NCBI GenBank assembly: GCA_930367215.1
Contig: OV884056.1
Location: 88,795,285-88,859,284 of the forward strand
Reading direction: 5' to 3'
Length of the DNA: 64,000 nt
Source of the DNA: Pollenia angustigena
Taxonomy: Eukaryota; Arthropoda; Insecta; Diptera; Polleniidae
Shown here: piece by piece, positions 11,613 through 23,137 of the stretch
Layout of the letters: each line of letters begins with the position of its first letter
Numbering within the stretch: position 1 is the stretch's first letter
Notes under the pieces: generated by a model
What the model saw: only the letters and a program-made list of their open reading frames with translations
What the model was told of the DNA's origin: nothing
Databases searched by the model: none
Translations under genes and position numbers: made by a program

Positions 11613-12318
11613 CAGGGAAACCAGAAATATGCTCCAAAAAAGTGTTTTAGCGCATTAAATATGCAGTAAAAACTTGAAAATATGTCATAAAAATTGTTAA
11701 AAATATGCACTAAAAAAACAAAAAATGCTTATTTAAAAAACAAAATATTCAACAGTTTAATATTATTTGCATTCGAAAAAACAAGTCTAAAATTATAATC
11801 GCTAAACCCCATACATCACAGTATTTAAAGACGAATTTTCGAGATTGCACACTTTTTGGAACCGACGCGTCGCGACGGGCAGTCATGGGCTCACCAAAAC
11901 AAAGTTATTTTTTGAGCTTAAATTTCATATAAGAGTTATTTGTGCTCAGTCGTTTTTAGAAATTGGTATTATTATTGACGAAAACGACATAAAAACGACA
12001 AACTTTATATGTGTTTTATTTTGTCGTGATAACAAAAAAATAATTGTATTCGCTCCGAAAGCCTTTTTAGGCATCTAAACAAATTGAGCATGTATCAAAA
12101 TATGCTTCAAAAAGGTGAAATATGCAGTATAAACCTAAAAAATGCTGCAAAAAACTCTTTTAACTAAATTATGCAAAAACATGTTGCAAAGAGTAAAATA
12201 TGCACTAACAAATCGATGCTAAAATTCCTAAAAAGCTCTAAAACGGATAAATGTACGGTTTCTGCTTTCATTGGTCGCATAAGGAAAAATATGCAATTGT
12301 ATATTTCTGGTTTCCCTG
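11613..12318. mobile_element. Non-autonomous hAT-like element
   Basis: Terminal inverted repeats CAGGGAAACCAGAAATAT and ATATTTCTGGTTTCCCTG. Flanks GTTGTTAA (11605-11612) and GTTATTAA (12319-12326) form an 8-bp duplication with one mismatch. Subterminal regions are full of AATATGC/AAATATGCA motifs on both sides, as expected for transposase-binding repeats. The 77-codon frame inside has no recognisable domain. Confidence 0.75.
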
Positions 12319-12935
12319 GTTATTAATTAAATAGATAAAATTAAATTCTTTTACGTTAGATAAATGTATCAATTTTAATTAGTTTTAATTTCTTATTTTT
12401 ATTAAACATATGAAGTCAGTAGCTCCTAATCCAAACAACTAAATTAATTAAAGTCATGTTTGTATGTAAACAACATTTTTAGAATTTTCCTGTGTAAACC
12501 GACAAAAAAATGCTAAAATTCAAGTAAAAAAATAAACAAGTAGAATTTGCACTCAAGTTAAAACAAAAAACCAAGAAAATTTAACTCACACACTTTTTTT
12601 TTAATTAAGTGTAAAAAATTGTTTTAATGTCACAAAATTAATTACAATGAAACACATGAATAATTGGCAATTAAACACAGCGTAAAGGTCAAGTCGTTAA
12701 TAATCTTTTAAATTTACTACAGTAGCTTGACATGTAATTTTAAAAAATAACACAAATATTAAGTTTTCATAAAAAAACAGAAATTGTTTTTATTCAAAAA
12801 ATCAATACATTAAAATACTATTTCGGGCATATGAGAACTGTGGCTGTTCTTGACTTTGGGCCACTTTTTTGAAGATCATAAAAGGAGATTGAGCCATCAA
12901 TACGTTTCACTTTTAAGTCAATAGAAAAAAATTTA

Positions 12936-14111
12936 CATATGGGCATTTCCGTCAAAAGGTCCACCGTGACCGAAAATTTAAAAGTTATTAAAAGCTGATT
13001 ATTTTACGATATCGTTATAGAGAAATATTTAGATTTTACTAATTTTATAAATTTACCCATAAATTTGTTCACTTAGATGAACAATCAGACAGCAAAGTTG
13101 TGCAAACGTAATTTCTGATTTATGAAAATGTTTGTTGTATGTTTTCTTTAATATTTATCTTCCTTAAAAGAGGTGATTTTTGATAAAAATTATTCCAAAA
13201 AAAATTTCTTACATGGTCTGTAGTCTTAGGAAGAGTCTAAAGATAAATAAATTATTGGGATTAACGGTAAATTTTTATTTTGTTTTAATCATTATTCAGT
13301 TAAATTATAATGGAAAACATTTCACGTTCGAAATGTCAAGTATCGACCCAGATTTTGGCTTAAAAAAGAAAAATACAGAAGATTTTGGAATCAAACCAAA
13401 GACATTTAAATGTTACATTGCTACGTAAAATTCTGAAAGTAGTATGACTAAAAAATTCTGCCAGGTTTCGCTGAATTATGCCTTTTTATACATGACCACA
13501 AAAACGACTTCTATGTTTTCATGTACGAACCGCTACTTCTTTTGCCATTATCCATTAACTTTAGCATAGATAACAGTGCTTTCTTAAGGTGGAAGTACAT
13601 AACGCGCGTTAGTTCGTCGACGAATATCGTGCGTTTAAAAACTTTAGCATGTAAAAAATTGCAAGTTACACAACACGCGTTACAAAAGCCATTCCTGTCA
13701 GCTGTTTTTTATTTGTGCATTAAAAACGAGTTCGAAAGTATATCAAGATTTTGTTATTTTACTGAATTTATTCTTTTTATTTAAATATTGTATGTTTTTC
13801 AAGCTCTTCAATAAGTTTTTCTTTCATGATTCACATATTTGTTAAATTATTCTTTTAATTGTCAGCTGATTACTTGTCAAAAATACACAACGCGTTAAAA
13901 AGTTCAAAGTTAACCAACTTTCTGGCGCAAACGCGTCAACATATTTTGCATGTAGCTTGTTCTATGAAAATACACTAGTTTAACTTTTTTTGACAGAAGA
14001 CGACAGAGATCGCGCGCACTAACGCGTGTTATATACTTCTACCTTTAGTGCTATAATTTTAACCCTTAAAGAGAACGTAAAAATATTTGTTCAAATGGAT
14101 TTACCCATATG
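12936..14111. mobile_element. TA-target terminal-inverted-repeat element
   Basis: Ends CATATGGGCATTTCCG and GGATTTACCCATATG, flanked by TA (12934-12935, 14112-14113), so Tc1/mariner-like in target choice. An inverted relative lies at 26981-27763. An 82-codon frame (13180-13428) has a partly conserved counterpart in that relative, but no known motif, so it may only reflect sequence descent. Split by the MITE at 13587-14044. Confidence 0.65.
13587..14044. mobile_element. MITE with AGGTRGAAGTA ends, TTA target duplication
   Basis: Starts AGGTGGAAGTACATAACGCG and ends with the complement of AGGTAGAAGTATATAACACG. TTA lies on both sides (13584-13586, 14045-14047). The related element at 26981-27763 has an unfilled site (CTTTCTTAGTGC on its complement), confirming that one TTA was duplicated. 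A second full copy is at 42721-43179 and a partial one near 44986. Confidence 0.85.
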
Positions 14112-14113
14112 TA

Positions 14114-14890
14114 CGTAAATATAACACTTGCTCAACAATAGTGTATTAACTTAATTTTTTTCAGTTTCTGACCAAATCGACACGTAACATTTATATCTAC
14201 CCGCTGTTAAAATACCGTGCTATGTAGAAATGAAGCGCTTGGCTTAAAAACTCTTTTTTATATGCCTTTAATGTTAAACTAAAAATTCTTCTGCTTTTAA
14301 TGAAAACTTTTAAATAAATAGAACTATTTTGAGTTGTGCTAGTGTTAATGTTACAATGGTTTATTAAATCTAAGCAGCATTTTCAGTTAAACTGGCACAA
14401 CTTAAAATGATAACACTATATAAATGAAAAAATTTCACATAAAGGGGAACAACTGAAAAACTTGTTATTTTTCAATAATCCCTATAAAAATTACTAATAA
14501 GATAACCGTTGTTTACTTCTTAATCGCATTTCTTTACAATGCCATACATATTTGATTTCAACTTTCATCGAAATATTAAAAGAATAGTTTTTGCTTTTTT
14601 TTATATTTATAAATTTTGAGTTGACTCTCTTTAAAGGAACCAGTGCGATATGTACATATCGTCACCTAAAATGAAAACGGGCGTAACAACACTTTTTTTT
14701 TAACAGGAGAAGCAAACAACTTTACAAAATCAATAACAACAAGGTGTACATAGCGTTTGAATTTCTTTAGAAGAAACGAAGAGTTTTAAATGGTTAATAG
14801 ATTTATTAATTTAATTTGACGAAATTAAATCAGCGGGCCTGTTCGGATGCTGTTGTCTGGGGGCTTCCTTAGCGTATGCCTAATCCAATT
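14114..14890. other. AT-rich non-coding stretch
   Basis: No open frame, tandem repeat or terminal inverted repeat that I can support. Confidence 0.5.
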
Positions 14891-14894
14891 CCAT

Positions 14895-16600
14895 TTACGC
14901 CGTCGAATTTCGGTTTTTATTTGCAGTTGGTCTGTTGTTACCCACAATGTGGCATTTGACATACTGATTGGCCATAATACGCGCAAAATTTACCATGGAC
15001 AGTAAAGTAGCAGCGTGCCATGTTTTATACCCGTATAAAACAATGGCTTTTACACTAGCGTCAAAGATTTTGAGTTTGGTGCGCTTAGAATTAATTTTAT
15101 TCAGCACTCAAAACGATTATCTACCAATAGAAAAATCGATTAATCAGCATAATTTGTTTGAACAACAGGAAGGTGCAGAGGTACATATTAGGTGTCGGGT
15201 AAAACGTCGTGGAATATTAAAATTTATGTTACGAAGAAGGAAGTCGGAGAGGACATCGCTATTAATCAAATTAATTAGAAATGCCACAATTAGCATAGTC
15301 CTTCGGTATCTCCAAAATTGGTCTTACAAGGGATGTGTATAGTTGTTTCGTTACATTAGGATCTGTAAACTCTTTAGACCATCGTTTTATATAAGCAAGC
15401 ACACCACGAGCTTTATTTATAGTCATTGTAATATGTTTGCAGAAATCTAGCTTAGGATCAAGTAGAATACCAAGATTCAGAAATTCTCCAACTAACTCTA
15501 GTTGATATCCGTCCAGGAAATAGTGTAGCATTGATGTGCAATTACTAGAAAATCGCATGTGCTTGCATTAAGTTTAGCTCCATTTGGTTGTATTTACACC
15601 ATGCATAAAAACTATTTAAATCCTGTAGCTGAGAAACATCTTAACATCATCAGCGTACATTAAAATATTACAATGCTTCATTACAAGCGGCAAATCGTTT
15701 ATGAAAAAAGAACACACTGTGTCCTGCAGGTTAGGTACGACCGTTACCAGCACAAAGCATTGCTAGTAAATCCTAATCAATTCAGCTTAGTGAGAAGATG
15801 GGGGATCTTATATCACTTGCTCCAACATTACTGGTAATGATGCTCTCCAGGAAGCAGAAAGAATCGACCACTTCGATCGGTTATCGGTGTAAACATAGAG
15901 GCTGAGTATTGTCGGTATTAATGCTCATTAGCTTTGATGTTGAAATATTTATCTTAAGACCTGTTTTAGCTGCACCCTCGCCCGGTAATTTTTGCGTCAA
16001 GCGTTAGGTTGAAAAGAAGATACGAGAGAACACAGCAAAGACGGACTCCAGTTCTTATATTTAAATTGGCAGTTAATTGATTCTCCTAAGTCATCTGACA
16101 ACTAGCTCGATTTGCTTTTTGACCAGATTGATCACTTTTGTCGTCACTCCTTTACCTCCCTTTATTCTAGTGCACCCCAGATTGCTTCATGGATTAATGT
16201 AAGGCAGAAAAGTAGGGGCGAGAGGACACAGCCCTGAAGATCTACAGCCCTTATATTTTTTTGGCACTTAATTGGTTCTCGTAAGTGAATGTACAGATTT
16301 TTGACCAGATTGATAACTTCTGTCGGCACTCTTTGACCTCCCTTTATTCTAGTGCACACCAGATCGCTTAATGGATTAATGTATCGAAGGACTTTTAAAG
16401 ATCTATGAAAGGAGTGCGCCACTCCACTGATTGGTAAAATCATGATCTTGTTGCTTAAAATTCTGCTTGTTCTTGCCTTAGCTTAGCTGGTAGAGATTCT
16501 GACAACCTATTGTTGATAAGGTGGGCTAATATTTTGTTGACGATGTTGATCAAAGTTAGATCTCTCCAGTTCTAAATAATGATCTTCAAAAGATGTTAAA
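14895..16600 (-). pseudogene. LINE reverse transcriptase relic (CFDP2-like/RTE-like), interrupted
   Basis: Reading down the minus strand: near 16580-16450 a frame gives LTLINIVNKILAHLINNRLS followed by AKLRQEQAEF (RT block 1-2). At 16443-16162 NLVKNLYIH...GCVLSPLLFCL matches the RT block before the catalytic motif. At about 15990-15790 GLKINISTSKLMSINT and VVDSFCFLESI match the RT thumb side. At 15107-14895 TKLKIFDASVKAIVLYGYKTW is the characteristic C-terminal end. Many stops. The segment 15130-15715 belongs to a different LINE that split it. Confidence 0.7.
15130..15715 (-). pseudogene. CR1/Jockey-type LINE fragment nested in the other LINE
   Basis: Minus-strand translation near 15705-15620 gives FINDLPLVMKHC and MYADDVKMF, the catalytic Y-A-D-D motif. 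The 95-codon frame at 15558-15271 continues with LNLGILLDPKLDFCKHIT, KARGVLAYIKRWSKEF and TKQLYTSLVRPILE, a standard post-catalytic region. Coding ends in frameshifts before 15130. Upstream RT blocks and the endonuclease are absent, so only a short internal piece remains. Confidence 0.75.
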
Positions 16601-16809
16601 GTTAACCGAAAATATTACGAATTTTACGTAATGTCTACCTTTTTAATGGTAGGTTTTGGTAACTTTTGCGAAAAATTTAACTTATTGTTGCAATTGTCAA
16701 AGCTTTTACTACTGTAAGACAGATCTAGTTCATATTCACCCTTATCGTGAATAAAATTTTCCCTGAAATTTGTTCCCTTCTTCTTAAACTTTTGTTAACG
16801 ATAGGAATG

Positions 16810-17460
16810 AAAATAAAATATTTGAGTTTGATGGTGAAAGGGGAAAGGCGAATCGAAAAGTGCAATACACAAGGTTTGTTGTATGGCCACGATTACAGTT
16901 TCACAAGAGAATTAAAGAAAGTTTCTTGAGCAAATGTTTTATAATATGGACGAAGATATATCAGTCAAAACTGTTATGTCGTTCTAATATGCCCATGGTA
17001 AAAAAAGTTCTTGCTGAAAAAGCTAGTGGTTCCATAATCCATATAATAGTTTTAAATCCGGCCCTACAATAGATCTCTAAGCTACTTATCAAGTTCCTTA
17101 AAAAAACCACTTATCTTTTTCTCATTTTCTCATAATATTTGAGTTTGACGGTGAAAGGGGAAAGTCGAATCGAAAAGTGCATGCGATTTCTTTCGTATAC
17201 AGCTGCAATACAAAAGGTTCGTTGTATGGACACGACTGCAGTTTAGCAAGAGAATTAAAGAAAGTTTCTTGAGCAAATGTTTCATAATATGGACGACTAT
17301 GTATCAGTCAAAACTGACATGTTGTTCCAAAATGCCCCGGGTGAAAAACAAAGTTTGTGCTGAAAATGTTGATGGTTCCATAATCAATGTAATAGTTTTT
17401 AATCAGGCACTATATAGATGTCTAAACTACTTTTCAAGTTCCTTTAAAAAAAAAATAAAT
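16810..17460. repeat. Tandem duplication of an unidentified ~320-bp block
   Basis: TATTTGAGTTTGATGGTGAA at about 16817 and its near-copy at about 17139 start two diverged copies. Both keep an open plus-strand frame (at 16860-17072 and 17269-17508) with shared residues KCFIIWT..YQSKL, MP.VK and GSII..IV.N.AL. Parallel conservation of the frame hints at protein ancestry, possibly a DDE transposase core, but I cannot identify it. Confidence 0.5.
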
Positions 17461-17504
17461 TTAAAAAAATTTTCTCATAATATTTTATCAACAATAAATA
17501 ACAA

Positions 17505-18066
17505 TTAGTATTGTGGTTATTTTGTTGAACTATTTATGGGTTTTAATCCAAATTTTTAATATTTTTAATTAGGCTTAAGTTCATGAAATTTAATTTTTAT
17601 TAAATTATTTTTGTGAAGAAAGGAATTTTACAACATGAAAATCAATTAAAATTGTTATTGATAATCTTTCATTCTTGACGTGGCTCGGGCTCGAACCCTG
17701 GCCGGCAGGTTACCATGACATGTTTCGATCGCAACCACTCGATCTCCTCAGATGGATTTGCCGTCTTACACTCGCAGCCATCGACGACTGCTGACGTCAC
17801 TAGTCAAACATCAATCCTTAAACCAAATTGTATTTTAACATTTGGTAGATCGAAATTTGTTTTCCTGAATGATTATCCATCTTAATTGATTTTACATGTT
17901 TTTTTCCTTTACTTCTGTTTTTTCGTACTTTCGTCAAGAATTTTTCTTGAAGTCCAAGTACATTTTTTTTTTTTTTGTTTTTTCACTTTGTCTTTCTCTT
18001 TTCTGTTGACCTTTTTCAGCACAACTTGAAGGACAAATGTACACATAGAGCTCGTGCCTTAGCTTT
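17505..18066 (-). mobile_element. Rep-A copy, near full length
   Basis: Dispersed repeat running from GCTAAGGCACGAGCTCTATG (5' side, at the right) to CCACAATACTAATT (3' side, at the left). It contains a tRNA-like core near 17680-17790 with B-box-like GGGTTCGAGCCCG and an A-box-like TCGAGTGGTTGCGA about 55 bases upstream. Other copies lie at 18067-18313, 27956-29131, 43470-43645 and 59200-59632. It is followed head-on by a second, oppositely oriented copy. Confidence 0.7.
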
Positions 18067-18313
18067 AACAATAATTAGTATTGTGGTTATTTTGCGAGTG
18101 TAAGACGGCAAATCCATCTGAGGAGATCGAGTGGTTGCGATCGAAACATGTCATGGTAACCTGCCGGCCAGGGTTCGAGCCCGAGCCACGTCAAGAATGA
18201 AAGATTATCGATAACAATTTTAATTGATTTTCATGTTGTAAAATTCCTTTCTTCACAAAAATAATTTAATAAAAATTAAATTTCATGAACTTAAGCCTAA
18301 TTAAAAATATTAA
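18067..18313 (+). mobile_element. Second Rep-A copy, inverted relative to the first
   Basis: After a short 3'-end piece (AATTAGTATTGTGGTTATTT, 18071-18094, minus sense), plus-sense sequence starts abruptly at CGAGTGTAAGACGGC. It runs through the tRNA-like core to TTAAGCCTAATTAAAAATATT, giving with 17505-18066 a long imperfect palindrome. Confidence 0.65.
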
Positions 18314-19245
18314 AAACAATAAATAACAATTAAATTAATTGCAACAACATTTTACTTTCACAATAATTTTTAAAGAAATTTTCTAACGACGAAATTGACC
18401 TCAGGAATTTGACCTGTAAAATGCAAAGAAAAACATCAGTCTAAAAGTAGCCACTAACACACTGACCCCCTAAAGCCATCTTAATAAATTTCCATAAACA
18501 ATAACAAAAACATCGACACTGACAACAACATTGTACGAGTGCTTTCCATTATCAAATTATACTTTTGCAACGTGAGAAAGTAAACAATTTTTTTTTAATC
18601 TTCGGATTGTTAAAGAAATGGCAACAACAACTGCTACTTGCACCAAAAAAAAAAAAAAAAAAAAAAAAATCTAATGCCACAACAACTTTAGTTAATTTGT
18701 CAGGAAATTTAAGAAGTAAATGTGTACTTGCAACAACAACAACAAAAACAGGAGTATTTGATTTCACGACAAAATGCTGGAGTTGAAAGAAAAGAAAACA
18801 GGCAAATAAATAGATAATACGAGTGTTACTTTACACGTAATCACAATTAATCATGACTGATTTTTTCAATCTTTCTCTCGCTACTCCGCTGTAAAAAAAC
18901 AAAGATATAAATCCCAATGAAACAATCACTTTTTATGGGGAGGGGGGGGTAAGCACCAACAACCTAAATGGTTAACAAAACACATGGCGTGATTAAGTTA
19001 TTCAAATAATTGTGTGTTACTGTAATATTTGTGGCATGTTGCACACGTATTCGCATACGAAGGTTTTAGCTCATTGATTAAAGTGAAGTTGTTGCAACTG
19101 AGACTCCAGTCAAAGGTTGTCGTCAGTGTGTGTGGTAAAAGCAGTGTGGCGTTGAAATATACATTTGTTTACAAAGCTGGGAGGAGACTTTTCGTAAGAA
19201 AAACATATTTTTACTTTTTTAAAAAATGCCAAGGGTTCAAGGCGA
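18314..19245. other. Non-coding stretch
   Basis: Contains a poly(A) run of about 24 (18646-18669), a GGGGAGGGGGGGG run near 18938 and no supported gene. Frames over the poly(A) are lysine/phenylalanine runs. Confidence 0.5.
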
Positions 19246-19249
19246 ACTT

Positions 19250-19435
19250 GAAACTTTTCGATTCGAAGGCAGTTTTATTTCAAATTTTTTCAGTTTTGTA
19301 AAGTATTAATTTGAGTTTTCACAACACAAAAATAATAATTTCGATTCGGTGAGTATTGACTCAAGTAATTCGAAATAAAATTGCTTTCGAATCGAAAAAG
19401 TATTTGATCACGAATCTGGCAGTCCCCCAGGTTTT
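19250..19435. mobile_element. Decayed copy of the TTCTGGCAG MITE
   Basis: Shares TTCGATTCGAAGGCAGTTTT, AATTTCGATTCGGTGAGTAT and the GCTTTCGAATCGA...TGATCACGA.TCTGGCAG right end with the better-preserved palindromic MITE at 54921-55162. Confidence 0.55.
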
Positions 19436-19659
19436 TATGAGTCTATCAAATCTTGCTTTTTTTAAATAAAGATTTTGTTTAACTACAATATTAAATCTTG
19501 ACATATTCGCGAAAAAGTTTCTTACCGCAGTGAACATCGAGCAAATCAGTGCCAGGTGACCATGTTTGGTAATCTGGCAACTATAGAATTAGGCCTACGC
19601 GGTAGGTGTTCATGTTAGTCTCTTTCACTCTTTCTTCCCTTCGGAAATTTCGCTATAAG

Positions 19660-20460
19660 GCGTGCGGCTAAATGGCTGAAGTATTATCGCATTTAAGAGA
19701 TAAACGTATATTTACTGATATCAAGGCTGTCATTGCTTCCCTAGCGGGTGTCTACACGACATTTAGGTTAACTGTAGAATGTCGGATGTCTTGCGAGATT
19801 GCGAAGCATTCAAGGGTAATGCTTATAAGGATACCGGGGCATTCGGAATGCCCGGGCAGTCAGCTGGTAGATGAGCTAGCCAAACAAGGTGGACGCATGG
19901 ATTACACATTCATTGATCAATTCGTTGGCCTTCCAATCGCTCACAGTAAGCTACTTATCAAGATCGTGTCTTATAGAATTGCCCAGATGGGGTGGACCTG
20001 TGAGTTCACCTGCTCCATATCCAGAACACTATGGCCAGGATATGATGAACGGCAAAATAGCTCTCTACTTAGGTTTAATACGGACCAACTAAGAACAGTG
20101 GTATGAGTTGTAGCTGGGCACTGGCCGGTAGGGACTCATGCTAGGAGAATGGGTCTAGATTTCAATGACTACTGTACAAGCTGTCATGATTAGGAGCAAG
20201 AGGAAACTGTGATTCAATTTCTTTGCATCAGGGGAAAACCAGTGTTTGCCTGCTTGGAGGATCTATCTAGGATAGAACTAAGATTGCGTTTTCTCTTCAT
20301 TAGGAAGACGAATTGTTTAAACATTGCAATGACGCCATCTAAGTAACTGGCGATGGGTATCACAAAGGGATCACTGAAGGACCCAAGTAAGCTGTCTCTT
20401 GATGGCCTCCCCATGAAACCTTACCTAGCCTCTTCCACTCATATCTTTTCCACCTGTGTT
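19660..20460 (+). pseudogene. LINE RNase H domain and zinc-knuckle tail, relic
   Basis: The 144-codon frame (19672-20106) reads IFTDIKAVIASLAGVYTTFR then VMLIRIPGHSECPGSQLVDE and LAKQGG. This is the RNase H domain of Jockey/R1/I-type LINEs, in which a TDSQA stretch has become TDIKA and WIPGHS has become RIPGHS. Further on (about 20140-20230) DYCTSCHD...QFLCIR resembles the Cys-rich motif that follows in those ORF2 proteins. Stop codons separate the parts and no RT is seen upstream. Dead 3' fragment. Confidence 0.75.
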
Positions 20461-20539
20461 GAACGCTAAAAAAATTAAATATAATAACGGCAGAATTCGA
20501 AAGAAGATTTTCGGTTATATACCAAATACAATGAAATTT

Positions 20540-21230
20540 TAATGACTGCCTTTAGATTGGTTGCAGTAGTCGATCCTTTTTTGTGGTAGTTTTTGATAAC
20601 TTTTTCGTACATTTCGGGCGGTATCTCGGTGATAAATTGACGAATTTATGTTTTTAAATGCTTTAACGTTAGGGGATTACCCTCGAAGGCACAGTATTTG
20701 ACGTAGTCCCACAAAAATAAGTCTAACGTCTTCAAATCGCAATCGTCATTTTACACGTTCTGGGCACTTCCTAACCAATAAAGCCAAAATCGGGCGTTTG
20801 TGTGGCTCGTGGTGCAATCTTGTTGAAAACACATTTCATCCAGTTCGGTAATCATACGACCATAACCCTCTGAGTTGACGGTAATGGTTCTTCCAGCGTA
20901 ATTTTTGAACAAATACTGTCCAATGACACATCCAGACTATACCGCGTACAAAACAGACACTTTTTCCGGATGCAATGGTTTCTCCACAATCATTTCTGCG
21001 TACTTCGAGCTACATATGCGACAGTTTTGCTTGTTAACGTTACCATCGATTAAAAAATTTCGTTGCTGAAGAAAATTTTGTTCGAAAAATCAGCATTAAA
21101 AGCCTGTTGCTCTAGCAGCCAATCAGCATATCTTAGGCGCCCTGAATAGTCAGCTGGCTTTAATTGTGGCGTGAGGTGGACTTTATATGGCTCCATATGC
21201 AAATAACGCTATCTGCTTCTGGCCTCTTAA
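20540..21230 (-). pseudogene. Mariner-like transposase relic
   Basis: On the minus strand a conceptual frame gives EPYKVHLTPQLKPADYSGRL, LRYADWLLEQQAFNADF and NKIFFSNEIF. It continues with NYAGRTITVNSEGY, MCFQQDCTTSHTNA and LKTLDLFLWDYVKYCAFEGN, following the order DNA-binding linker, first catalytic block, FQQDGATCHT-like block and LTPLDFFLWGYVK-like block. About ten stops and shifts interrupt it. The order and spacing are those of a full central and C-terminal transposase; the helix-turn-helix end would lie right of 21230 but is not recognisable. Confidence 0.8.
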
Positions 21231-21274
21231 AACTTCTTAATAATCTCCCTTATAATCTCTTCCTTATAATATCC

Positions 21275-21811
21275 TTAGTGTTCGGTTCGGAAGATTTGTG
21301 GAAAACACAAACGCTAACAGCGTTTGTGTAGAAAATCATTATAAAAAGTTTTCCCTGTTTGTCATCTTTCGAACACAAAAATATTCATACTCATATCCAA
21401 CTCACCAAAAGATGAGAACATTTAATTCCGTTCGGTTTTTTTTAAAAAACCAGAAGTTTTATCGTGCTCGGTTCAGTTCATTAATGTTCGTCGCTTTTGG
21501 CTGGTCAAAATCAACCAAAGATTTTTTACAAAAACAAAATACACATACGTTTCTTTTTCAATGTAAACAAGAATCATTTAAGAACAATAAAATATAATGT
21601 TTGTCAACAGTATCACTACACTTGTACTGTTTTTTTTTTAACGAAGAACAGAAAGCTATATAATGTTCAGCTATTTTTGTTGAAAACAGTTACATACAAA
21701 CAGTATTAAGGGTTGTGTTCGTCTACACAATCACTAAAAAAATAGATATAGTTTTGGGTGTGTTAGCCGAACGTTAAATAATGTTCTGTTTATTTTCGAA
21801 CACTGTTCTAT
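21275..21811. mobile_element. hAT-like MITE remnant, copy of 42064-42596
   Basis: Aligns with 42064-42596: GAAAACACAAACGCTAACAG, CATCTTTCGAACACAAAAAT, TTTTGGCTGGTCAAAA and the right end TTATTTTCGAACACTG. The left terminus is eroded. Plus-strand frames here are by-products of the AT-rich sequence. Confidence 0.6.
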
Positions 21812-21819
21812 AGAGCTTA

Positions 21820-22260
21820 TTTTTATATTGACAAAGAAATAAGCAAACAAAAAATGTTCGAAGCGAAAACAACACAAACAGCATGTGTGGGTATTGTGAA
21901 TATGTTTTGTTTGTTAAAATTTTTTTTCTGGCTTTTTGTTTTTTTTTTTTTGCCAGCCAAGGAGTGCTGATCACAACTGAAATGAACGAACATTAATGTG
22001 CCGAACCGAACGTAATGAAGTTTGTGGTTTATAAAAAAGAACAGAACGCAATTCAATGTTTTAATCTTTTTGTTGAGTTGGATAAGTACAGTTCTGTTTT
22101 TGTTTTAGAAGATCACAAACAGAACAACGTTATTTTTCTTTTAATGATTTACTACACAAACACTATTAGCGTTTGTGTCTTTCCACATAACTACCGAATA
22201 GTAAAGAAAAGTATTAGTGTATATTTTCAAACACTGCTTAAGATCACAAATATTTAATAG
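21820..22260. mobile_element. Inverted second copy of the same hAT-like MITE
   Basis: Runs in the opposite orientation to 21275-21811 (for example AATGTGCCGAACCGAACGTA, AGAACAGAACGCAATTC, ACACAAACACTATTAGCG), so the pair forms a decayed palindrome. Confidence 0.45.
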
Positions 22261-23129
22261 CTGACAACCTTGCCAGACTCGTGGTCTAGAAATCTCTAAA
22301 TGGAGCAGTTATTGAAAACCCCTTAATTTACATTGATTTATTTTGCTAAGGGGTTTTTTGTATAGGATCGCTCACCTTGTAGTTTTGTGTTGTTGTTAAG
22401 AAAATTTGTGACTTCAAAATCAGGGAATTAAATTTTAAATTTATTTAAGAGTCAGCACAAGTAAATTGTATCTATCAGCATTAAAAATCTAAGAACAATC
22501 AATTGTGAATAATCCAAAGATTTGGTGTTTCTTTTTTTGAACAAGAACATGAGAATTTAAAATTGCACGCATTAAAAGTCTATAAAGATTCTTAATCAGT
22601 TTTATTATTGAGTTACTGGTTTTGCCAAAACTGTATTGTTTTCTTATACAGGAAATAAATAACGCTTCAAATAAATTAACGCTTTTTTTTAAGAAAAAAA
22701 GTTATAGAAAACTAGCATTTGTCATTTAAAATGTGAACACAATTTGATTATTTATTATCGCTTATCAAAGTGCTGCCAAAACTTGAAGTCAAACCCAAAT
22801 AGTCGACACATCAAGGTGATACGGGTCTGCACAAGTTTCGAGTTTTGCTATTTACTTAACAAGTCTGTATGTACTCATCAAATTTTTTCTTATCTTTAAA
22901 TTTTGATTTGTTTTAAAAACAAAATACAAAATAATGAGTTAAATCATTAAATTAAAAGGAAAATTTACAAGTAGTTTGAAACTTTTTTCAACAGGTTTCT
23001 TGTCTTGAGTTGTGTAAATGAAGCGATTTAAAAAAAGCGGATGCAATTAGGGGAAATTTTGTGAGAAAAAAGGAGTAAAAATAGAAAATGTATTACTAAA
23101 CAAACATAAGGATCATTAAAATATTTAAT
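22261..23129. other. AT-rich non-coding stretch
   Basis: One AACCCCTTAA...CTAAGGGGTT hairpin (22316-22351). No gene or element supported. Confidence 0.45.
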
Positions 23130-23137
23130 TATTAGAC

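Noticed and set aside
17680..17800. Functional tRNA gene
   Set aside because: The T-stem and acceptor stem do not pair well, the sequence recurs within a larger dispersed repeat, and no terminator follows at the right distance.
18552..18786. Short frames with F and K runs
   Set aside because: They are translations of a poly(A)/poly(T) tract.
22310..22355. Rho-independent terminator (AACCCCTTAA hairpin plus T-run)
   Set aside because: The DNA is eukaryotic and there is no upstream gene; ordinary small hairpin.
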